Below are positions 11,768-24,028 of a DNA stretch of 64,000 nt, one piece after another. The notes under the pieces are model-generated. The model was not told where the DNA came from. It was given only the letters and a program-made list of their open reading frames with translations, and did no database searches. Both the position numbers and the translations under genes were made by a program. How positions within the stretch are numbered: position 1 is the first letter of the stretch; each line of letters starts with the position of its first letter. Source of the DNA: Caenorhabditis elegans (Eukaryota; Nematoda; Chromadorea; Rhabditida; Rhabditidae); assembly GCF_000002985.6 (NCBI RefSeq), contig NC_003283.11, positions 5,952,001 to 6,016,000 on the forward strand, read 5' to 3'.

Positions 11768-12962
11768 GCACCAGAATATGTAGAACTTTCGAGAATTTCA
11801 CAGAAAAACAAGGTTTAGCTCCGGCTGTTTATCTGTACAATCGATGTTCTCTCAGACGTTATGGAGAAGAGACGCAGCGTATTAGAGGAAATGTTGGAGA
11901 GACGGAAAAGAAAAGTGACCGGTTAGAGAAATGGATGGTTAAATATGAGAAAGGAAATGAAAAATAGTTGAGTGTAATGAAAAACAATGGAAACTTAAAT
12001 TAAAGAATGTGTCATGCCTGGATAAACTAATTCTACAGAATGCCAGGATGTTTACGTTGAAATGAAATAACTTTTCGAAAGAGCAAGAGCACCTCTAGTA
12101 GTTGTCTAGTTGTTTAGAGTGCTACTAGCTCTTCACAGCTGCCCTCTCACAAACTATCTGGTTGACCTCTTTTGTATGTGTAGTTTCGTTTACACGTAAT
12201 GTGTATCGACATCTTTTGAACGTTTCATGTTTTGCGCTGAGTCATTGCAAATAGTCATCGTTTTTTAGAAATAAATTTTGCACTCAAAAATGATGCAAAA
12301 TTTATTTGAAACTCGTTTCTATTTTTAAATATTTAATTTTTAAAATAACAAACAAAAATAAGCAAAATAGTTCACCATAAATATATTACAATACAACATT
12401 TCTTCCCCAAACTATATATATTTTTACTCACATTTTTTAAGAAACAAAAAATATTTGTCCTATTTCAAAAAAGAACAAAAAAAAAACGAAAATCAATATG
12501 TGCCAAATTTTGAGGTATCAAGTTTCCTACACAGAAAGTGCTAAATTCTTCTTTGTTGAAACATTTGTTTCAAATTAAAATAAAATACTTAAAAAATAAC
12601 TAATTCCAAAAATCAAAAACTTTCTCCGAAGTTCCTACAACTGACTTCAAATTTCTAAATTTTATTAATTCAACATTCAAGTTCAAATACCTAACATGGT
12701 TGGACATATTCTATTGAAAATTTTCTTTATTTTTTCCTGACATCTTTTCTAACTTACTACTTAGTTTATATGTATGTGCTTGCTTGGTCCGAATATCCCG
12801 TGCTTTTTCATCTTCTCCTCCATCCGGCTGGCGTGGCAGCTCGTCAAATCCGTCTATCTGTGCTCTTCACCACACGCGTAACTCTTTTCTTTTCACTCTG
12901 TTCGTTTACTTCTCTAAATCTCCCAACTCTCGCCTTTCAGAAGACCCCGCCCCATCGACAAG
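11768..12962. promoter_or_regulatory. Divergent upstream region of pcm-1 and mcp-1
   Basis: About 1.2 kb separate the two oppositely oriented starts, so both promoters must lie here unless distant. A more GC-rich part at 12000-12245 contains a TGAGTCA AP-1-type site at 12238-12244. 12250-12760 is AT-rich with no visible feature. I cannot place a TATA box or transcription start for either gene. Confidence 0.45.
12931..12940 (+). promoter_or_regulatory. Candidate trans-splice acceptor for mcp-1
   Basis: CGCCTTTCAG after a pyrimidine-rich run lies 22 nt upstream of ATG 12963 with no obvious upstream exon. This is the arrangement expected for spliced-leader addition, though a cis intron is not excluded. 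Confidence 0.5.
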
Positions 12963-15900
12963 ATGCCAATGCGGAAAATCGTGATGTTGGGCGCCAATGC
13001 TCGTACGCAAAGATCAGTATCGTCTATACAGGTAAGATTTTAATTTGCATGTAGCCCCTAAAAGCCTAGAAAGTAAATTTTAAATATTCTTAATCATACG
13101 TTTAAATCGAAAAGACGAACGTTAGAGACTAGATTTGCTAAGATTTTTTTCTGATAATTATAACATAACGCTGCAAATACTTTGACAAAATATTTAAACA
13201 AAAACGCTCAAAAAATCAGTAAAGACACATACGTTTTAATACTCATGCCACTCTGCCTAAAAAATTGAGAAAATCCGTTTTTTTTAAATTCAAACTCGTA
13301 ACCCTAGATTTATGTAGTGGCAAAAAATAATGGTTAAAACTTGTTTTTAATATTTAAAAAAATAAATACCGTATGGCACCCATTTCTCGACATTGGCATA
13401 TCAAATGTCAATTTTCGTTTTAAAATTGAATTTTTAATTTTGGAATGTAGAAAAATAATTCAAAATTGTTTTTTAAAATTATATTTTTTCATAATTTTTC
13501 AATGAACCTCAATTTTGGAAAACTGATTTTTCTATGTCCCCATGATCACAAATTATTGTATTTCTAGCGTTTCCACAAATTCTCAACCCATATTTAGTTT
13601 TTTTTATCGTCCAGATTAACATATTCTTTTGTATTGGAATTTTTTTGTAAATCTTTCAAATCCCCTTTACAAAACTCTAAACTCGAATCAGAAGATATTA
13701 TTTGAAGTCATACGACATTGAATTCTGAAAAAAGTATATCCGTGAGCCACATCTTCTAGAAAATGTTTTTTGTTTACACGACAAACACCTACTCAAAATT
13801 CAATTCTTCGAATTATTGTGCGAGCTTGTTTTGAGAAGAAAAAAAACAGGCAAAAAACGTGTTTAGTATTCCGTTTACATAATATTCAGCTCTCATTGAG
13901 CATATTGTGTCCGGTTGGGTAACCCGAAAAATGCTCGTTTATCACTCTCGTCATTCTAGGCTCCTTCAACTTCTTTTGGCGTTTTCTTTGGCATCCACGC
14001 ATACACCAAAAGCAATTCAATTCTTCTTTTCTCTTTCCTCCTCCTTCTTCTCACTCGTGTTTTTTCTAAGTAAAAACTGGTGTTTCCCTAACACAACGAA
14101 ATCGACAACCAATTTGTACTTTACGAGCTTGTGTCCACATGTTCACCATTTTATGGAATGTGAAATTGAATTGGTTGTGGCTTGGCGCCATGCCACAACG
14201 AAAATTTCAATTCTCAATTTTGCACTACATTTTGCTCGGAATAACATCGAAAACGCTAATGTAAATTTCATAATAATTGTGAAATTAAATTCACAAGTGC
14301 TTCCTGATGCTCTCTGGACCTTACGAATAAACAAAAAAAACGGGAAAAGACGAAAGAGATTACCAGGATTATTGCCGCTCTTCCACACTTCTATCACACA
14401 AACACCACTTTCAGCATTTGAACACTTTTGAAAGTTGAAAAAGAGAGAAACGAAGAGAGAATGAACACTCTCCAGAAATGTTGATCTTTCAGCTTCCCGC
14501 CGAATACTCACCTTCTGCGTCTTCTGCACCATATTTCAATTATTCACCTGACGATTTCATTTTGGATTTGAGAAGTCATCAATCGGACGAGATTTATGAG
14601 AATGGAAATTCTAATCACGAGAAAGATGAAAAGAAAGCGGTAATTTAGAAAAAGCTTTAAAAAATTATAGAATACTGTAACACAATTTTGGTCAACCATG
14701 ATATTCTCTGACTTTTTGCATTGAATAATTTAATAAGAAGCAAGTGCGTAGAATAATCAAATATTCCAATTGACCATTTCCGTTTTAAGTTCAAATGCCC
14801 ATTCCTTGTTAATAATAGACTCAATAATTTCTGAAATTTGATATTTTCGAGTTGAAAGCGGAGTAGCGTGAACAAGGATTAGCTTTAAAATACCCAAACT
14901 AGTCTGAAATTTAGAAATTTTTCAAGAGAAATTTGTTTTTCAATCATGAAAGAATCAAAAATCCCACTTCCAAAAACATGTATTTTCAAGATACTATTTT
15001 GGGTATAGCCCGTTCCTGGAAGTATCCCACTAGGTGCTAAAGTATAAAAGGTTTTTTTTAAATAAAAACTTGTTTTTCCTGCACCATTGAAATTGAAATT
15101 TTATAAGCTTTGTTTCTACCTGGTAGGAACAAATCTCCTGCCAGATTGAGTTCGTGGCGATACCCGCAAAATAAAACGTCTGTCTTTAAAATGATATCTC
15201 AAAATTTAACGAAATCCCCTTTCCCGCTACACCACCCTTAAATATGTTCTAAAACTAATAATTCTGAATATTATACACTTCTGATAAATTAATCATATAC
15301 CTCGAATTGCAGCTCAAAGAACTTCTTCATGAGCGATGGGAAAACGCGAAACAGTACAATGCATTCAATTATCCACTGAACTGCATGTACAGATGTCTCG
15401 ATGGAAAATATGATTTATCAATGCAGGTTAGCGCATATTTCACAAAACTATGAAAATATAAACTCACTGAATATCTCGCAGCAATCTTACTGTACTCTAC
15501 CGTACTGTGTAAGTAGAATAATCTATGAGTGATTGGAAATCATGCTATCTGCAATATTCATTCTACAAAGTTGCGTAACTCATTCCATTTTCAGCTGAAC
15601 ATTGAGCGAGGCGAATTGCGACGGAAGCCTATGCACTTCAAAAATATCAAAGAACCCTTCAACCACTTGAGATTTAATTTTGCCAAGTTGCATGATCATG
15701 AGGTGTGTTTATGAATTTTTGGAAACGTTTTTTTCTGAATATTTACTTTTATAGATACTCTTCTACTTGAAATGCGACACGGATCCTATCAGCAATGATC
15801 TTCTAGACCGTCATTTAGTAGCTGTGAATGCATCACCACTGGAAAGAGACCATTCATTGATTGTTCCATCTGTAAACAAGTGTAGTCCACAAGTATTAAC

Positions 15901-17101
15901 CCTTCAAGCAGTACGGATAGCTGTTGATCTCATGCTTCTTGTGGATGATGATATGTTCCATATTCTTTTCAATAGTCTTCTTGGACAAGCTTCCGTAAAT
16001 CACTTGCATCTTCATGCAATGTATTGGCCATACGACTCTGATCTCATAAATCGAGTGAGCAGAATTTATTATTTACTTTTTTAAAACTTGTAAGCTTTCA
16101 GAAATGTGAACCTCTTCATGATGTACCTAATGTGTATGTGATTCGACCGCCTGTATGGATTTGCCCTGCCATCGTTTTTCAGCTCGACAGCCTTGACAAC
16201 TATGAGCAATTCAAAATGTAAAAATTAATATTTTCACACTCTTCTAATGAAATCAATTTTGCAGTAAACATTATTATTTTAATTCAAAGTTTTACTTTTC
16301 AGGAACATCTACAAATGCGTCGAACACTTAACAGAATCGAATCAGGCTCACAATTTGTTCCTTGCCAGAGCACAACCAATAAGGTGCCACCAAAATTTCT
16401 TAAAATGAAAATGTTGTTTAATTCAGAACGACAGGCGCTGAAAAAGAAGAAGATCGACGAGGAGAACGTCCCCAATTGGTGACATGCTATGTGTTCCCTA
16501 GAATGAACATGATTGGTGCAAAACCTCCGTCGAACTTCAATCCAGCTGCAAACGAGCTTGCTGGAAATTTGACGTCTTACAGTAAGATTTTGGCGCACAG
16601 CATATTAGTAACAAGTTCAGAAAAGAAGTTTTAGTATAGAAAATAATATTAAGATTCAAATATATCCCCGCCTACGTTCTTCTAATACCTTTTTAAATTT
16701 TCAGCTATTCGTTTCTTCGAATCGGCTAACGAGCAATCAGTGATTCGAATTATTGAAGAAGAGGCATCATTAGATGATGACACTTTTAGGAGTGTAAGTT
16801 TCATTTTTCATTTAGTTATTGCCGGAAATTGTATTAATAATTTCAGCTCTGCTTCGACTTGGCTGACGTATTGATAGGAAGGTCAGTGGGCACATCACGA
16901 CCTCAAGACCTGGATACACTTGCGGTAAGACCAATTCAACAACAAAAATTTGAAACCTTGATGTCTATGTGTTTTGTTCAGGGTTTGACGTCACCGGAAA
17001 TCGACGAACTTCGCGACTCATTCCAGTCCTTCATGCCACGTTCGCCATCCATCAGGCATCGAAGTTCGACACGAGCTCAATCTGACGAGGGATCGAAATG
17101 A
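12963..17101 (+). CDS. mcp-1: GDP-D-glucose phosphorylase
   Basis: Cleaves GDP-D-glucose with phosphate to glucose-1-phosphate and GDP, removing an unwanted nucleotide sugar. Exons: 12963-13031, 14493-14639, 15313-15426, 15595-15702, 15755-16054, 16102-16217, 16303-16383, 16427-16581, 16705-16793, 16847-16924, 16982-17101 (TGA). All junction phases fit and give 458 aa. The HIT-superfamily (GalT-like) triad motif VNHLHLHA has histidines at residues 229, 231 and 233; one of these is the likely nucleotidylated nucleophile. Other landmarks are FNYPLNCMYRCLDGKYDLSM near residue 90 and an acidic, basic and Ser-rich C-terminus (PRSPSIRHRSSTR). Exon 1 (MPMRKIVMLGANARTQRS) is separated by a 1.46-kb intron; the ATG at 14478 is an alternative start but lies in the polypyrimidine tract of exon 2. 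A possible ATTAAA poly(A) signal is at 17194. I recognise the protein as C10F3.4. Confidence 0.92.
14174..14199. repeat. 26-bp near-perfect palindrome in mcp-1 intron 1
   Basis: GTTGTGGC-TTGGCGCCAT-GCCACAAC reads the same on both strands except at one base pair. Weaker complementarity continues outward (GAAATTGAATT against the reverse complement of AATTTCAATTC). Because of it, open frames on both strands at 13907-14431 and 14143-14532 encode near-identical VVAWR-ATT segments. Confidence 0.75.
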
Positions 17102-18200
17102 TGTGAAAATTATTACTTAATTATCTTCCAAATTGTTCCATATCTGTTTTCGAGATGAATGGTTTACAGCTTTTACAGGTGTTTAGAAAAAATATTAAAT
17201 AGTATAGTTTTTCAGAAAGAATCGACTTTAAAGTCTTGAAATCATGACTTTAAGAGTGTCTTGCATTTTCAGGAAAACAGATTAAAATTTGGAAATTGTG
17301 CTGCACTTTTTAACCCTTCCCAGCTCGTGGATCTCGTTCTGAGAAGCGCTGATATGGTAACTAAAAGGTTTGGCTTGTGTCAGAACCCGGAGAGTGGATT
17401 TTGGTGAAATATCGATATTTTTGCGAATAAGTTATATAAGTTTTTTTCCGTCGATTCTCAGTTTTCCGTTTATCCTGCTTTCTAGAAAAAATTGTTTTGG
17501 ACGGAAAGAAAAAAGAAGCAAAAACTTATGTTCAAACATGTTTTTTAATAAAGATCGACTCCATGAAATCTTTTATATTTTGCACAATGAATATTCGAAA
17601 TTAGCACCGCACTCCTGCAGCCGATTGGCTGTCATCATGCACACAAAAATTAGAAAATAAATTGGCTCGTGTTTCCCGATCGAACAATTGGTCCATCTTC
17701 TTCTCCTTATTTCTTACCCCGTTTTTCATTCATCTTCGTCCTTTTCCTTTGACTTGAAAATTGGAAATTGTGTTTTCAATTTCTTAAAATTCAAAAGAGC
17801 ATCACTCAAAAGAGCATGATATACTCTTCCATTTCCTCTACATTCGCTTTTCACCCCGTATGATTAACTATTCAATAGAAAAATGGGAAAGGAAATGAAT
17901 GTGAATGCAAACATCTTCTTACTGCATTCTCAGTTTTTCCAGATTCTAAACACCTTTTTTTAAAAGCACACTTTGACCTCATTCCTTTTTTATTGAGACA
18001 CCACAAATCATTGAAACAAACGGCGGCAAAATAGTTTAGCTTGTGTTAATTAATGTGTGATTCCGGATGTCTTCCCCATTAAGATCATTTTTTGATAATG
18101 AAAGATCGCTTTCCAAAGAGTATTCTGCTCATTTCCAAATATTTTAGGGATATTATTGTATGTTAGTAAAAGCTTGAAACGAGCATTTTGTGGTAGATCT

Positions 18201-18240
18201 TATACCGTGACGAGACCCACTCAGAAAAACATCGTGCACC
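18201..18240 (-). repeat. Decayed dispersed repeat copy
   Basis: The reverse strand reads GGTGCACGATG then GTGGGTCTCGTCACGG, a diverged member of the GGTCTC..GTGCGCC repeat seen intact at 7712-7783. Confidence 0.4.
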
Positions 18241-21200
18241 TTCATACTGAAATTTCACATTTTTACGAACTTACGAGAGTATTTTTAAGAAAGTAACTGG
18301 ATTTTATTTACTAGCAAGAGAAATCTGTTTGAGTAATAAGAATATATTAGATTAAGGCTAAAAAAAATAAATATTACTCCGAAATACCTTGTTGCAGAGT
18401 CTAGAACTAAATTTTTTAATTATCATCCTATTCTGTATATTTCAGTATATTGGTTGCATATTGACAGCTTGGCGAAAATTCAGATTTTAGATCAAAGTTG
18501 GGGTTTTTTTCGGAAAAATCCTGGAAAGTCGCATCATGAAATTTGTGGTAAATAATCTTCAACCACTGATATGTTGCTGTCATAGCTAACTATCAGATAA
18601 AATGTATCTCAAACTATTTTGAAATTATTTTTTACCGTCAAAATTGGATAATTAGCTCAGCTTTCACCTATCATAATTTTAAAAAGCGACTAAATTCTCA
18701 TGTATATTAATTTTTAATTTTATATTTCAATGGTGATTAATTTTTTGGAACTTGAACCTTTTATAATGTTCGAACCTGCACAAATACTCGAAATTACTCC
18801 GAAAAAAACCATCATTTTTTTTGGCAATTTGGACATTTTCCTAAACTTTGACTGGAATTTTTGAAAAAACGAAACATTTTTGGATTTCGCCTTTTAAAAA
18901 GTGAAAAAAATTATTTCACTGTATATTTTGTTATTCAACAGTTTTAGAATTATGCCTATGTTTTTTTTTGAAAACATATAAAAATATCATAAAAGGACGT
19001 TCTTCCATATCTGACCTCTGGAAAATGAGGTAACCCCATTTTCGTGAGCCTGACATCACTATTATTTTTCAGTGCAACTCCCTGTAGAAAATATCTGTGA
19101 CGTCATACTTCCAAGAACGCGGTTTTATCGTTTTATGAGCATATGCCACTGAAACTACACCTGAAATAAATTTGTAATTTCAGTAAGGAAATTTTTAGTA
19201 TAGGAAGCAATAGTACAATGTTATTCAAGCGATTGGTTGTATTCAAATGTATTTCCTTATCTAGGAATTATGATTTGCATAAAAACTGGAACAACGATGA
19301 ATACTCCATTCTTAAGTTTTCTTTGAATGTGTCTATATTGTAGATTTTAAATCTAAAACGCAATCTCATTTGATTATGGGAGTGGAACTTAATAATTATT
19401 ATTAATTCTCCATTTGCATAAATTCTAGGTCACGAAAATGATGCTGTATAATTTTTCAATTTTCTCTTCCTAGATTTCCGATGAAGTCTGATTTTTAATT
19501 TTTAGGCCTTTCATATTTTCGATTGCCTTGTTTTTGTATTGTCAAATTCTATGGCTTTTAAGTATTAATATTAATTTGAACATGCGTATATGGTGTTCTG
19601 AGAAAGTTCAAAACTCACGATTACCAGAAGCAAGGCAATTGTGTCTTCAGGTCTATGTGCCTGCATATCGCCTATTTTTTTGCATTTTTTCTTGTTTACA
19701 AAATATATATTTACTGTCTTTTGTCTTCTTCCTATTCAACTAAATTGTAGAAATTCAATGAATAGTTGATGCATAGTTTTGTACTTCGGCAGTTAACAAG
19801 TGTGTAGGCACGAAAAAGGCATAGGTCACCTTGAAGGCAGGCAGACACTATTCTGCCCGCCCGAGAGAGACTTTCTTGCTCTTTACAACTAGGAATTCAA
19901 TTTGCTGCAATTTCAGTTTTCAAGACGAAAGAGCAAATTCCTAAACTTGATCTTATTTTAAATTCATTTTCTCCATGACATCTTCTGGTTAATCGGGAAT
20001 AATTTTTTCAACATATTTGTTTGTTATGTATGCATGAATAGGAAACAAAACATATATGGATCATGGCGGATTCTTGAAGTATGCACGTCCGCTCTATTGA
20101 ACTGTGAACCAATTTTGTGGAATGGAGAATTATGAGCACTACACAACTATCATTGCACTTTCCATTGTGGAATTTTTACCAACATTGTCGAACTACATTG
20201 GAATTTTAGGTTTTCTGATCGGACACAATAATTTATCTTTTACGGTACACGAAAGTGTGGCTTAAAATTTGATTTGTGTGCAATTTCTGAGCAAAAAAAA
20301 TAAATATAAATTTGGTACAGCAGTTGACAAAGATTCGGCAACAACAGGTGGGCTTAACGCTCACTTCTGTAACTAAAAATTAATTGCCATGTACTTACAA
20401 TCAGAGGTAAACTTCTCCTTTTCATAATTTTCCTATATTTTTTCTGAATAATTGACACATAAAACGTTTCAGATGAGTGCATCTCTTCCAATTTTCAAAT
20501 ATGAATTTTATACTAATTTTTGAATCTAATGCCACATCATCCATCAATTGAAACGTTGAAAAGTGGAAGGGACGGATCAAATTGAGAAAAAAAAAGAAAC
20601 GTCAATCATCATTTCAGACTGACCCTCTTCTATCCCGCCCATCCTCTTCTGTTCCTTCTTTTCTTTCATTTTTCCTCCTTTTTTCATCCGATTTTGGCAC
20701 TCAATCCATCCGTTTTTGGAAGACAGGGACGCCACAAATGTCTCATGTTTCTCAAATTTCTTCCGATGCTTCACTCAGACCACTTCTGCATTTTCTTTGC
20801 TTTCTCATCGCCTGAATTTCTTTTCTATTTGTATCCTGATGACTTTTGGAGGTCATGGTCCAATTTCCGTTAGTTTGGCTTATTCGACCTTTTAGAGAAT
20901 TATTCATACCGTATTTTATAACGACGCGCCGTTATTCAAAATGGTTGAAGCTTGTCTAAAAATATTTTGGTTGAGAACTTCAGTAAAATTTGAAATCTCA
21001 GTTGCTAGGTTTTGGGCAATGAGTATTGCTCATTTACAAGTTGTGAAAAATAAATTAAATTTAAAGCAAAGGTGTAGTAAATTTCTTGGAATACATGAAG
21101 GTTTGTTGATTTGTTGATCAGGTAAATGTAACTTGTTCTAATATTCCAATTTTTGTTTTTCAAAAAAAAAAAATTCACACTGTCCTATAACTATAACATG

Positions 21201-24011
21201 CACCGAATTTTCTTTTTTTTTGATATGTCAATTGACAAAAACGTGCAATATATTTCTCTACGTTGCCGTGAAACTTTTTTTGTTGATAAAATTAAGGCAA
21301 CCAAGTTATAAGCAGTCAAATAGCACAATGATCTTCTGCCGTTCATGTCTGCCTGCCTATTTGCTAACATATTACCTAAGTTACTTTTTGTTTGAATTTC
21401 AACTTTTTGAAACTCTAGTCAGCCCATCCTCTTTCTTTACCATATCACCGTTAAAATGGCTCAAACTCGGTTAGCCCGAAAGTAAACTTATTGAAACAAC
21501 ATTGCTTATCTCAATTCTCCATGTCTATAAAACTTAGAACTCAAACCCTTTATCTTCTTGTTTTTGACACGTTTCATATGAAAAGATGAATGGGTGGTCC
21601 CCAACTCTTTGTCTCAAAAAAACAAGGCTGACGATAAAGTCGACTTATGACTTTTGAATCATACTCGAGGGGATAATTTTTCATATAGAGCAAAGAGGAA
21701 TTCAGAAAAAGAGAAACTTTGTAAATAACAAAACGAAGGATACAGAGTTTCACTATTTGCAAAATGTTTCCTTTTTGGAAAATATTGAGCTTAATCAAAA
21801 GTATTCTAGAAAAATGGCTTCATTGATCAGATTTTCTAAAACGCAAATAAGTTTTTTTTGCAGTTTCAATTCAATTGACGTTTGCAATTAGAGAAGCCAT
21901 TTTTAACTTTCAGAAAAATTCCTTCAAAAATCAAAGATTGCATTCACTCTCCCTCAACTGACCTGGATAAGTTTCTCAAAAAAAATGATGTCGGTTGATT
22001 GATATTCATAAAGGAGTCTGACCTGAAGAGCTCTTGACGCAAAATGCTTGTGCAAGACGCTCCATCTACATTTTTCTTTAATTTTCCTCTGATTCATATT
22101 TGTTTTCCAACTCGAAATTTGTGATCTCTTCGAAACGTTCTTAAAATTTCATGAGCATGTTTTGTCCAAATTTCATTTTTTTTTGTTTCCCGTCCTCTAC
22201 TATTTTTGGAAGATGAAGCATTGGGGAATTTCTCACTCTCATTCTGATTGAATGAATCGCACAACGAACTGCCGAATATTGACGAGAGAATATGTGTGAA
22301 TGACAGACGACTGGGACTTTTATTTGAAAGATTGAGATGAAGATTTTGGATTTTTTTTTGGTCGTCTTCTGGCTCACATACTTTTGTTGGGGTGAGGGAT
22401 TGGTTAAGAAAGTTGCCTAATTTTTTATAACAATGAAATGACTCTTGAAAAGATTTTTTTGATGTCTGCTTTTGAATATATTGTTGAAAATTTGATCAAA
22501 ACGGGGTTTTCATTTCCCAGGAAAAATTAACGTTACTCCTAAAAAGGATTATGTTCCCATCTCTTTTAGACAATAAAGTTGAAGAAAAACTACTACGGTA
22601 GACTAGAAGCTTTTTTCTCCACAAAAAATTGGCGGCAAAACTCAACTCATATCTCGTAAAATTTAGATCTGAAATTTGTTTACTGTATTTTTCTGCTACT
22701 CCTTTCTTTTCCAAAAGCGATTTTCCGCAGATTTTAAACCTTGAGAATCTTAGCAAACATTGTAGAAGGATTTTGGAAAAAAAAATCTGTATAGCCTCAA
22801 ACAGCTGTCTACTGCCAAATACGTCCTGTTTTCAGACGGAAAAGTTAAGAAGTACAATAATTTAAATTTGTAGAGTATGAAATACGCGTCAGATATTGAA
22901 TTTGTAGGACAAACAATTTTTGTAGTCTACTTCTGATTAACAAAAATTTTTTTGAGGAAACTTCAGCAAATAACATTTTTTCAAAATTCGAAAAAAAATC
23001 GTATTAAAAGATTTGGTCATTTTAACCCTTTATGAGCGACACTTTCCTACATTAGATCAATAATTTTAGTTTGAGAACAAATGGAAAAACTGTAGGAAGA
23101 GGAAAACCAAAATATTATTTTTTTTAAGTTGTCTTTTCTTCTCAGATATTTATTCTTATAGACGTTCTTCCTATTTTCTTGAATTTTTGAGACAATAGGT
23201 CAAATATGTTAATCCTGCCATCCTATTTATTATTTTCTTGATCTTTTTAATGCTTTCTTTTTTTTACATTGACGTAATGTCTCAATAATGTCTCATTCCC
23301 GCTCTTTTAAACGACACATCATCACTTTCTTAAAATCTAGTGCAAAACTTACCGATGTGCTCCTGAAGCTTCAGGAACCCCGGAGGCTGTTTGTTTTGTG
23401 TGCTCATGAAATGAGACATGTGCACACAAAAGTTAGGATGAAGACGTTTTCATTATTTGGGCGCTTGCCTCGTTGAGTCTCAACTCCCAGGCAACTAGAC
23501 CCATTTATTCTGAAGATTGCTGAAATTCTAGTCATGCTGAAAACAAGCAACGAGCTCAGAAAACGCAGTACAATGAAAAGGAGGTACATGTTGTTCATTC
23601 CAAAATTAGGTATTCGCACATACGTATGTATGTAGATGGGATTAAATGTACCAAGATTAGAAATCTGTTCAATTCTTTATTTTTTGAGCCATGCGTATAG
23701 ATTATGCTGGAATTTTCAAATCCCTAAAACATAAAATTTTGGTATTATGTGTTGATTTGATAAAACGTAGTTTTTTAGATTAAGTTATAGCTACTAACAT
23801 TCCAATAATCACATTCCACAAATAGCATTCAACCTTTTAAGGCACATGCAAACTTATATTTTGTTACCTTTCTATCATATTTGTCTACTTCACAATTGGA
23901 ATTTGAAAAAGTTCCAATATTTTGAATTACATATTCACCTGCCATCTAAACACTTGATATTAGTCTCAAGCGTAATAAACTTTTATTTTAACTCTGACTT
24001 AAAAATAATCC

Positions 24012-24021
24012 TGAATTCCAG
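24012..24021 (+). promoter_or_regulatory. Splice acceptor just 5' of the acy-2 start
   Basis: TGAATTCCAG ends 7 nt before ATG 24029. It may receive a spliced leader or join an upstream non-coding exon. The frame also stays open for some distance upstream, so an N-terminal extension by a cis exon is possible. Confidence 0.4.
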
Positions 24022-24028
24022 GCGCGCA

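Larger units (their letters stand above)
17102..24028. other. Long intergenic region upstream of acy-2
   Basis: 6.9 kb with no exon I can support. Open frames such as 20582-20815, 21220-21474 and 22496-22756 are low-complexity or lack splice partners. Contents noted: a decayed GGTCTC-type repeat at 18201-18240 (reverse), a perfect CRE octamer TGACGTCA at 19098-19105, GGCAATTTG-type repeats near 18825, and a short GC-rich patch with GGCAGGCAG and CTGCCCGCCCG at 19835-19865. It is probably a large regulatory region for acy-2, a neuronally expressed class of gene. Confidence 0.5.

Noticed and set aside
13907-14532. Overlapping open frames of 174 aa (plus) and 129 aa (minus) in mcp-1 intron 1
   Set aside because: They are mutual by-products of the palindrome at 14174-14199 and encode look-alike peptides. 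No splice links or motifs.
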